A stretch of 64,000 bases of DNA from JAICUY01 sp963716585 (GTDB lineage Bacteria > Chloroflexota > Limnocylindria > QHBO01): positions 372,001 to 436,000 of the forward strand of contig CAVQTN010000004.1 of the NCBI GenBank assembly GCA_963716585.1, written 5' to 3'. Positions 57,525-64,000 of the stretch are shown piece by piece. The stretch's first letter is position 1. Each line of letters opens with the position of its first letter. The position numbers were made by a program, and so were the translations under genes. Below the pieces are notes generated by a model. It was given only the letters and a program-made list of their open reading frames with translations. It had not been told where the DNA came from and did not search any database.

Positions 57525-57530
57525 TACCAT
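57525..57530 (+). promoter_or_regulatory. -10 box TACCAT of aceE
   Basis: TACCAT ends 8 nt before the ATG at 57539. GAGGG in the gap could act as a weak ribosome-binding site, so leaderless translation is possible but not the only reading. Confidence 0.4.
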
Positions 57531-57538
57531 GAGGGCCA

Positions 57539-60243
57539 ATGGCCACCCCGATGCATGACGTCTTCGACCAGTTCAAGCAGCAGCTGCCCGACATCGACCC
57601 GACCGAGACCCAGGAATGGATCGACTCGCTCGATGCGATTGTTCAGCAGGCAGGGCCGGATCGGGCCCGATACATCATCTACAAGCTGCTCAAGCGCGCG
57701 CGACAGCTGCAGGTCGGTTTGCCGCCGCTGACCCAGACGCGCTACATCAATACGATCTCGCCCGAGCAGGAGCCCTACTTCCCGGGCGACGAGGCGATGG
57801 AGCTGCGCATCCGGCGCATGATCCGCTGGAACGCCCTCGCCATGGTGCTGCGCGCCAACACGAAGTACGACGGCATCGGCGGGCACCTGTCCACGTACGC
57901 CAGCGCGGCCAGCCTGTACGAGGTCGGCTTCAACCACTTCTTCCGCGGACCGGACGCGCCCGGCGGCGGCGACCAGGTCTACTTCCAGGGCCACGCGGCC
58001 CCCGGCTTCTACGCGCGGGCATTCCTGGAGGGACGCCTCACCGAGGAGAACCTCGACCACTTCCGTCGCGAGGCGCTGACCCCCGACCTGGGCCTCAGCT
58101 CCTATCCGCACCCACGGCTGATGCCGAACTTCTGGCAGTTCCCAACGGTGAGCATGGGCATCGGCCCGATCAACGCCATCTACCAGGCGCGCTTCAGCCG
58201 CTACCTCGCCGCCCGCGGCTTTGCCGACACGTCGGATCAACGCATCTGGGGCTTCCTTGGCGACGGCGAGATGGACGAGCCGGAGTCGGTCGCCGGGTTG
58301 AGCCTGGCGGCGCGCGAGGGGCTCGACAACCTGATCTTCGTCGTCAACTGCAACCTGCAGCGGCTGGACGGGCCGGTGCGTGGCAACGGCAAGATCATCC
58401 AGGAGCTTGAGTCGATCTTCCGCGGCGCGGGCTGGAACGTGATCAAGGTCATCTGGGCGCGCGAGTGGGACGACCTGCTGGCCCGCGACAAGGACGGCGT
58501 GCTGCTGGCCAAGATGAACGAGACGCTCGACGGCGATTACCAGAAGCTGTCCGTGGCCGATGGCGCCTACATCCGCGAGCACTTCTTCGGCCCGGATCCG
58601 CGCCTCAAGGCGATGGTCGAGCACCTCTCCGACGACGACCTGCGCAAGCTGCGCCGTGGCGGCCACGACTACCGCAAGGTGTACGCCGCCTACGCCGCCG
58701 CCGTGGCGCACACGGGCTCGCCGACGGTGATCCTGGCCAAGACAGTCAAGGGCTGGACGCTCGGCCCAGGTGTCGAGGGACGCAACGTCACGCACCAGGC
58801 CAAGAAGCTGACCCTGGACGAGCTGAAGATCTTCCGCGACCGCCTGGAGCTGCCGATTCCCGACGAGCAGCTCAAGGAGGCGCCGTACTACCGCCCCGGT
58901 CCGGACTCGCCCGAGATCCAGTACATGCTCGAGCGCCGTCGCCAGCTGGGCGGTTCGCTGCCACAGCGCGTGGTGCGCCCCAAGCCACTCCCGAACGCCG
59001 GCGACGCGGCGTACGACGAGCTCTTCGCAGGATCGGACCGGCCGGCCAGCACGACCATGGCCTTCAGCAGGCTGATCCGCAACCTGACCCGCGACAAGCA
59101 GATCGGATCGCGCATCGTCCCCATCATTCCCGATGAGGCGCGGACCTTCGGCATGGATGCCCTCTTCAAGGAGATCGGCATCTACAACCCGCTCGGCCAG
59201 CAGTACACCGCGGTCGACAAGGAGCTGTTGCTGTCGTACGTCGAGAAGACCGACGGCCAGATCATGGAGGAGGGCATCACCGAGGCCGGCGCCATGGCCA
59301 GCTTCACCGCCGCGGCGACGAGCTATGCCGTGCACGGTGAGCCGATGATCCCGTTCTTCATCTACTACTCGATGTTCGGCTTCCAGCGCATCGGCGACCT
59401 GATCTGGGCCGCCGGCGACGCGCGGGCACGCGGCTTCCTGCTGGGCGCCACCGCCGGACGCACCACGCTGACCGGTGAGGGGCTGCAGCACGACGACGGA
59501 CATAGCCATGTGCTGCTGAGCGTGGTGCCGAACGTTCTGGCCTACGACCCGGCCTTCGCCTATGAGCTGGCGATCGTGGTGCGCGAGGGCATCCGGCGGA
59601 TGTACGGCGAGCAGCCCGAGGACGTCTTCTACTACATCACCCTCTACAACGAGAACCTGGCCATGCCGGCCAAGCCGGAGGGGGTCGAGGACGGCGTGCT
59701 GCGTGGCCTGTACCGGTTCAAGCCGGCCGAGAAGGGACCCGCAAGGTGCAGCTGGTGGGCTCGGGACCGATCCTGCACCAGGCGCTCGTCGCGCAGCAGA
59801 TCCTGGCCGACAAGTTCGACATCGCGGCCGACGTGTGGAGCGCGCCGTCGTTCCAGCAGCTGCGCGACGACGCTCTGGCGGTCGAACGCTGGAACCGGCT
59901 GCATCCGGCGGCCGAGGCGCGCGTACCGTACGTGGTCCAGCAGCTCGGCTCGGCACCCGGACCGATCATCGCCGCCACCGACTATATGAAGACCGTGCCC
60001 GACATGGTCGGCCGCTGGCTGGACCGTCCGGATCGCCCCTACACCGTCCTCGGAACCGATGGCTACGGCCGCAGTGACACGCGCGAGGCCTTGCGGACCT
60101 TCTTCGAGGTGAACGCAGAGCAGATCGCCTACGCCGCACTCCACGGACTATGCCTCACCGGCGAGGCAGGACGCGAGGAGCTCGAGCGAGCGATCGGCGA
60201 GCTCGGGATCGATCCGGAGAAGCCGAACCCGACGCACGCCTAG
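57539..60243 (+). pseudogene. aceE: Pyruvate dehydrogenase E1, homodimeric AceE type, one frameshift
   Basis: A ~901-aa thiamine-diphosphate enzyme that converts pyruvate to acetyl-lipoyl-E2. Conserved segments include GGHLSTYASAASLYEVGFNH, the ThDP motif GDGEMDEPESV and VVNCNLQRLDGPVRGN. The frame is intact to about residue 733 and breaks near 59738-59741, where CCCC probably became CCC in GGACCCGCAAGG. The tail resumes as KVQLVGSGPILHQALVAQQI and ends GIDPEKPNPTHA. A single deletion suggests error. It is divergent from ndh. Confidence 0.93.
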
Positions 60244-60260
60244 GGCGCCGCGAGGGATGG

Positions 60261-60294
60261 CCGAGCGGAGGGTGGCCGACAGCCACGCGCTCGG
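60261..60294. terminator. Candidate bidirectional hairpin between aceE and a J-domain gene
   Basis: CCGAGCG pairs with CGCTCGG (7 bp), enclosing an inner TGGC/GCCA stem. It lies between convergent genes. There is no T-tract, so efficient intrinsic termination is uncertain. Confidence 0.4.
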
Positions 60295-60300
60295 GGGAGA

Positions 60301-60783
60301 TCAGCGCGATGCGGCGGAGGCGGTCAGCAGCTGGCGGCCGCAGATCGGGCAATAGCTGTCGTTCGAGCTGATCACGCTGCGGCAGCTGGCACATCGCGCG
60401 GGGGCCAGCGCGGCCGCGGCGACCCTCACGCCGATCCAGGCGGCGCGGGCGTTCCGCAACAGCGGTGAGCTGATCGCCGGCGCATCGGGCTGCGTCGGCA
60501 CTCGCCGGACAGCCCGATAGCCCCGATACGACTGCGAGGCCAGGAAGCGCATCCGCGCGATGTCGTACTCGGCGCGGGTGAGCGGATCGGTCAGCAGGCC
60601 ACGCACCGCGTTGACCACCTGCATCTCCTCGGTGGCGCGCGGCGAGCCGTTGAAATCGGGGTGGAACGTCCGCGCGAGCCGGCGGCAGGCTGCGATGATC
60701 TCGGCGCTCGTGGAGCGCGGATCGATCTGCAGTAGCCGGTAGACGTCTCGCTCGGGTGAGTACGGCAGCAGGCGGAGTTCCAT
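60301..60783 (-). CDS. J-domain protein with C-terminal zinc ribbon
   Basis: A 160-aa protein. The J domain lies at about residues 10-75 with the HPD triad in RTFHPDFNG. The middle has a basic, hydrophobic stretch (~108-128). The C-terminus has a zinc ribbon (CASCRSVISSNDSYCPICG). This is unlike DnaJ and may target an Hsp70 to a specific partner. It resembles zinc-ribbon tails elsewhere in the window. A TACCAT box is 13 nt before the ATG. No dnaK is nearby. Confidence 0.85.
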   Translation of the reverse strand: MELRLLPYSPERDVYRLLQIDPRSTSAEIIAACRRLARTFHPDFNGSPRATEEMQVVNAVRGLLTDPLTRAEYDIARMRFLASQSYRGYRAVRRVPTQPDAPAISSPLLRNARAAWIGVRVAAAALAPARCASCRSVISSNDSYCPICGRQLLTASAASR

Positions 60784-60923
60784 CGGTCCGGGCGCGATGG
60801 TACCTCACCGCCGTCGAGGCATGTGCGGTGTCAGTGCGCACCGGCCGGTCGTCGCAAAGCTCCGTCATGCAGCTGACCTTCGCCAGATTAGCAAGGTGGA
60901 ATGCCGAAATGTGGATATTGGGT

Positions 60924-60952
60924 TTGACAATCCGAAACTCGCCACCTATCCT
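60924..60952 (+). promoter_or_regulatory. Sigma70-type promoter of the DUF2089-DUF4097-ABC operon
   Basis: TTGACA at 60924-60929 and TATCCT at 60947-60952 are separated by exactly 17 nt. It is the only textbook -35/-10 pair I found. The start would be near 60959, giving a ~50-nt leader with GAGGAG before the first gene. Confidence 0.75.
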
Positions 60953-61011
60953 GCGAAAGTCATGTACCGCATCGGAAGCTGTGGTTCAAGAAACCTGAGG
61001 AGATACTGAAC

Positions 61012-61170
61012 ATGTTGGACTATCACATGCGCTTCGCGCAGTTGGTGACGGAGGATCATCTGCGGGACGCCGACCGCCGACGGAGTCAGGCACGCCCTCG
61101 CGACGGCCAAGCGCGCCTCGTTCGGCTGGTCAAGGACCGCCCCGCAGGGCGCGAGCAGGACCGCCGCTAG
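61012..61170 (+). CDS. 52-aa small protein, first gene of the operon
   Basis: MLDYHMRFAQLVTEDHLRDA begins a 52-residue basic, helical-looking protein ending GREQDRR. The ATG at 61012 has GAGGAG about 9 nt upstream, a strong promoter precedes it, and the stop at 61168-61170 touches the ATG of the DUF2089 gene. Short proteins with an M-x-DY-x-M-R-like opening are common in high-G+C genomes, often unannotated. No function is known. Its position suggests it is real and translated. Confidence 0.65.
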   Translation: MLDYHMRFAQLVTEDHLRDADRRRSQARPRDGQARLVRLVKDRPAGREQDRR

Positions 61171-61587
61171 ATGGCACGCGACGTCATCGCCACCTGCCCT
61201 GTCTGCCAGGACGAGCTGGCCATCACCCGGCTGCACTGTCGAACCTGCGGGACGACGCTCGAGGGCGAGTTCAGCGTGGGGCGATTCGGTCACCTGGGCC
61301 GCGAGCAGATGACCATCCTGGAGAGCTTCCTGCGCTCGCGCGGCAATCTGAAAGACATGGAGCGCGACCTCGGCATCTCCTACCCCACCGTTCGTGGCCG
61401 ACTGGATGCGCTGGTGCGCGCCCTCGGCCTGGCGGACGGCGACGGGACCCATGAGCCGGGAGAGCCGACGGAGGCCAACGACGCACCGCTGACCGACCGG
61501 CGCGCGATCCTCGAACGCCTGGCGAAGCGCGAGATCTCGGCCGAGGAGGCCGCCGCAGCCCTGCGGAAGCTGGGCGCGGACGCCTGA
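61171..61587 (+). CDS. DUF2089 family protein
   Basis: A 138-aa protein. The N-terminus has zinc-ribbon cysteine pairs (CPVCQDELAITRLHCRTCG), then a helix-turn-helix-like region (LGREQMTILESFLRSRGNLK, DMERDLGISYPTVRGRLD) typical of DUF2089 proteins, suggesting DNA binding. The last ~25 residues (ILERLAKREISAEEAAAALR) form a short SHOCT-like helix pair that recurs in the next two proteins. Immediately after the small ORF; its stop overlaps the DUF4097 start by 1 nt. Confidence 0.87.
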   Translation: MARDVIATCPVCQDELAITRLHCRTCGTTLEGEFSVGRFGHLGREQMTILESFLRSRGNLKDMERDLGISYPTVRGRLDALVRALGLADGDGTHEPGEPTEANDAPLTDRRAILERLAKREISAEEAAAALRKLGADA

Positions 61588-62564
61588 TGTCGACCTTCAT
61601 GCGGACCCAGTCGATCGAGCACGCCATCGGCGCGAGCGGCCGACTGGCAATCAGGGTCACCAGCTCCGATACGCGCATCCGCGCGATCGATGGCGGTACG
61701 GCACACGTGCGCGGCAGCTACCAGATCGGCGCCGCCTCCGAGGCCGATGCGGACCGCGTATTCCAGCAGCTCCAGCTGCGGGTCGCTGCCGGCGACGGCG
61801 TCCTGGAGGTCGAGGAGCCGAAGGGCCTGTCGCGAGCGCTTGGCAGCGCCCTGTCACGCATGTTCGGTGGCGAGGGACAACCCATGCTCGAGCTCGACGT
61901 CGAGCTGCCTCGCGGCGCCGAGCTGCGCTTCGAAGGTGTGAGCGCCGACGTGCAGGCGAGCGGGCTGCACGGTCAGCAGCGCTACCAGACGGTGTCCGGC
62001 GATCTGCTGCTGCAGGAGGCGGGAGGCTCGCTGCGCATCGAGGGCGTGTCGAGCGACATCACCGTCCGGGCCGATGCGCCCGTGGCGCTGCAGACGAACG
62101 ACGTCTCGGGCGACCTGTCGGTCGTGACTCCCCTCTTCGCGTCACTCCGCGCCACCTCGGTGAGCGGCGACGTGGAGCTCGAGGGCGCCTTCGCGCGAGG
62201 TGGCGACCATCGCATCGAGACGGTGAGCGGCGACGCGGCCATCGGCCTGGTCGGCGGCGCGACCTTCGACGTGCGCGGCCTCTCGACCGACGTCTCGTGC
62301 CGGCTGCCGAACGAGATGCAGGGGCACGGCGACCAACGACGGGTCGTGGTCGGCGACGGTGTCCCTCGAATCCGCTTCAGCTCGATGTCCGGCGACCTGT
62401 CGATCGCAGCCCCGCGGCGCATGACCGCCGCCGTGCCTCCGGCCGAGGCGCCCACGACGGCCGACTCGCGCGATCAGCTGGAGATCCTGCGCGCCCTGGA
62501 ACGCGGCGAGATCGACGTCGAGGAGGCAACCCGGCGTCTGACCGGCGTGGACGATGATGGGTGA
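61587..62564 (+). CDS. DUF4097-type beta-repeat protein
   Basis: A 325-aa protein with repeating strands of the form V-S-G-D / S-S-D-I-T-V (SGDLLLQEAGGSLRIEGVSS, SGDLSVVTPLFASLRATSVS, SGDVELEG, SGDAAIGLVGGA), the right-handed beta-solenoid pattern of DUF4097/YvlB-like proteins. There is no signal peptide or membrane segment. The C-terminus (EILRALERGEIDVEEATRRL) carries the same SHOCT-like helix pair as the neighbours. The family often sits beside ABC exporters and stress-response regulators, as here. Confidence 0.87.
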   Translation: MSTFMRTQSIEHAIGASGRLAIRVTSSDTRIRAIDGGTAHVRGSYQIGAASEADADRVFQQLQLRVAAGDGVLEVEEPKGLSRALGSALSRMFGGEGQPMLELDVELPRGAELRFEGVSADVQASGLHGQQRYQTVSGDLLLQEAGGSLRIEGVSSDITVRADAPVALQTNDVSGDLSVVTPLFASLRATSVSGDVELEGAFARGGDHRIETVSGDAAIGLVGGATFDVRGLSTDVSCRLPNEMQGHGDQRRVVVGDGVPRIRFSSMSGDLSIAAPRRMTAAVPPAEAPTTADSRDQLEILRALERGEIDVEEATRRLTGVDDDG

Positions 62565-62916
62565 GCTCGAGACGATCCTGCGCCTCGTGGCCGAGGGGCA
62601 CCTGACCCCCGACGAGGCGGCGCCGATCATCGAAGCGCTGGACGCTGGCGCTCCTCCACCGCCGGCCGTGACGACGGCGTCGCCGTCGTCCAGCGGCAAG
62701 GATCGCCACATCCGCATCAAGGTCAGCGAGCATGGCCGTCAGGTCGTCAACCTGCGCATTCCGATGGCATTCGCCGACATGGCGGCACGGATGGTGCCCG
62801 GCATCTCCGGTGAGCAGGCCAATCGGATCCGCGCCGCCATCGACGCCGGCAGCATCGGTCCGATCATCGACGTCGAAGACCGCGATGGGGACGCCGTCCT
62901 CATCAGCATGGAATGA
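62554..62916 (+). CDS. Small SHOCT-like domain protein
   Basis: A 120-aa protein. It begins with the same helix pair (ETILRLVAEGHLTPDEAAPI), followed by a Pro/Ser linker and a ~65-residue alpha/beta domain (HIRIKVSEHGRQVVNLRIPM). No membrane segment. The start overlaps the DUF4097 gene and its stop overlaps the ABC ATPase start by 4 nt. The domain after the linker looks like the C-terminal part of YvlB-type proteins. Function unknown; probably interacts with the neighbours. Confidence 0.75.
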   Translation: MMGELETILRLVAEGHLTPDEAAPIIEALDAGAPPPPAVTTASPSSSGKDRHIRIKVSEHGRQVVNLRIPMAFADMAARMVPGISGEQANRIRAAIDAGSIGPIIDVEDRDGDAVLISME

Positions 62917-63782
62917 GCCACGTGATGCCGTCCGATCCGACTGTTGCGAGGGGCGCGCATGACGAGCGAGGCATGCCCGCGCCCGCCATCGAGGCCACCG
63001 GCCTCACCAAGGAGTTCGAGAAGGGACGCCGAACCATCTGGCAGCGGCTGCGCCGCGAGCCGGAGCAGCGCGAGCGGTTCCGCGCCGTGGACGGCGTCGA
63101 CCTTCGCGTCGAGCGCGGCGAGATCTTCGGCCTGCTGGGACCCAATGGCGCCGGCAAGACGACCACGATGCGGATGCTGGCAACCTTGCTTGAGCCGACC
63201 TCCGGCAGCGCGCGGGTGCTCGGCCTGGACGTCGTCCGTGAGGCGCGCGATATTCGGCGAAGGATGGGCGCCGTCCTCTCGGACGGCCGGAGCGTCTACT
63301 GGAAACTGACCGCCCGCGAGAACCTCGAGTACTTCGCCGCCCTGTACCACGTGCCGCCGCGCGAGCAGCGCGAGCGGATCCAGCGCGTGCTCGAGCAGGT
63401 CAACCTGACCGACCGCGCGGATGACTACGTGGAGCGCTACTCGACCGGCATGCGGCAGCGCCTGGTGCTGGCCCGCGCATTGCTTCCTGATCCCGAGCTG
63501 CTCCTTCTGGACGAGCCCACGGTCGGGTTGGACCCGCAATCGTCACGCGACCTGCGGGAGCGCGTCCAGGAGCTGCGTGCGCAGGGGCGCAGCGTGCTCC
63601 TCACGACGCATTACATGGAGGAGGCGGACCAGCTCTGCGATCGCGTCGCGATCGTCGACCACGGGCGCATCGTGGCGCTCGACACGCCGTCCGAGCTCAA
63701 GCGCAGCATCGCCCGCAATGGCGAGGTCGTGACGCTCGAGGACGTGTTCATCGCTCTCACCGGACGGGCACTGCGCGAATGA
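62913..63782 (+). CDS. ABC transporter ATP-binding protein (DrrA/CcmA-like)
   Basis: A 289-aa ATPase with Walker A GPNGAGKTT, the altered signature YSTGMRQRL (the usual LSGGQ reads YSTGM), Walker B LLLLDEPTVGLDP, and switch His in LTTHYMEEADQLCDR. An N-terminal segment FEKGRRTIWQRLRREPEQRER inserts before the first strand. It overlaps both the SHOCT-like gene and the permease gene by 4 nt. Confidence 0.93.
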   Translation: MSHVMPSDPTVARGAHDERGMPAPAIEATGLTKEFEKGRRTIWQRLRREPEQRERFRAVDGVDLRVERGEIFGLLGPNGAGKTTTMRMLATLLEPTSGSARVLGLDVVREARDIRRRMGAVLSDGRSVYWKLTARENLEYFAALYHVPPREQRERIQRVLEQVNLTDRADDYVERYSTGMRQRLVLARALLPDPELLLLDEPTVGLDPQSSRDLRERVQELRAQGRSVLLTTHYMEEADQLCDRVAIVDHGRIVALDTPSELKRSIARNGEVVTLEDVFIALTGRALRE

Positions 63783-64000
63783 CCACCCGGCGGCTCGCCG
63801 CGGCGCTCGCGGACGTGCGCGCCTTCGGCGCGGCGGGGCGCAAGGAATGGCGCCTGCTGCGCCGCTACCCGTCGATGTTCCTCGGCTTCCTGTTCTGGCC
63901 CATCGTGCTGCCGCTTGCCTACGTGCTGCAGGCGCGCGGCTACGCCGGCGACAGCCAGGCGGCGCTGGATGCTTTCGCACGGCATGCCGGCACGACCCAG
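63779..64000 (+). CDS. ABC-2 type permease, cut by window end
   Basis: The first 74 residues are visible (MTTRRLAAALADVRAF...). One hydrophobic segment (PSMFLGFLFWPIVLPLAYVL) appears at about 37-57, followed by the beginning of an extracytoplasmic loop. The ATG overlaps the ATPase stop (ATGA). It is the transmembrane part of the exporter encoded by this operon. Confidence 0.88.
   Translation, partial: MTTRRLAAALADVRAFGAAGRKEWRLLRRYPSMFLGFLFWPIVLPLAYVLQARGYAGDSQAALDAFARHAGTTQ

Noticed and set aside
56852..59956. A 1034-codon open frame on the minus strand opposite aceE
   Set aside because: It lies antisense to AceE and ndh coding sequence, has no recognisable domain, and its residues mirror the codon bias of the sense strand.
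60249..60300. A tRNA-Ser-like start (GGGATGGCCGAGCGG) after aceE
   Set aside because: Only a D-arm-like stretch is present. No anticodon or T arm follows, and the bases are better explained by a nested hairpin.

Overview
This is a 64-kb, gene-dense, G+C-rich bacterial chromosome segment with no rRNA, insertion sequence, prophage or CRISPR array. The best guess, inferred from gene content and not tested by phylogeny, is a Chloroflexota bacterium (Limnocylindria-like), with Actinomycetota as the alternative. Supporting features are the fhaA-fhaB-ftsW-pbpA wall cluster, MoxR-DUF58-transglutaminase genes, a T-box on valS, cyanophycin genes, NDH-2, a homodimeric AceE and many TANNNT boxes placed 6-10 nt before start codons, which suggests widespread leaderless transcription.

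Layout. 1-8.2 kb (minus strand): FhaA, FhaB, FtsW/RodA, PbpA, MoxR, DUF58 and a transglutaminase cut by the window edge. 8.3-16.8 kb: a zinc-ribbon/Glu-Pro repeat protein, FmdB, a CpaE-like ATPase, an unknown zinc-ribbon protein, T-box-controlled valS and a coiled-coil protein. 16.9-23.7 kb: MscS, ClpX, Ogt, ClpP, tRNA-Leu and trigger factor, two membrane proteins, and a DUF3105 protein. 23.7-26.6 kb: tRNA-Lys and a pair of M16 peptidases. 26.6-34.7 kb: a J-domain protein and histidine kinase divergent from cyanophycinase and cyanophycin synthetase, then a second Mur-ligase-like gene. 34.75-41.5 kb: M20 peptidase, thioesterase and a 2-oxoacid dehydrogenase operon (E3, E1-alpha, E1-beta, E2), all riddled with single-base frameshifts. 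41.6-47.2 kb: a secreted protein, a GGDEF/HD-GYP protein, LipA, LipB and an MBL hydrolase. 47.5-49.4 kb: poorly preserved genes and a PadR/membrane-protein pair with a palindromic operator. 49.5-56.0 kb: UPF0173 hydrolase, epimerase, an unknown protein, an ABC exporter, PlsY, PgsA. 56.1-60.8 kb: NDH-2 divergent from AceE, and a J-domain protein. 60.9-64.0 kb: an operon with a small protein, DUF2089, DUF4097, a SHOCT-like protein and an ABC exporter whose permease runs off the end.

Central themes are envelope growth (wall synthesis, phospholipid synthesis, Fha scaffolds), protein quality control (ClpXP, trigger factor, J proteins, M16 peptidases) and oxidative metabolism (two 2-oxoacid dehydrogenase systems, lipoate synthesis and transfer, NDH-2), plus nitrogen storage as cyanophycin. 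LipA and LipB would supply the lipoyl group for the E2 encoded 3 kb away.

Caveat: frameshifts cluster in 34.3-41.5 kb, with isolated ones near 46.2, 47.9 and 59.7 kb. The intact motifs between breaks suggest sequence error more than gene decay. Coordinates for these genes are outer limits.
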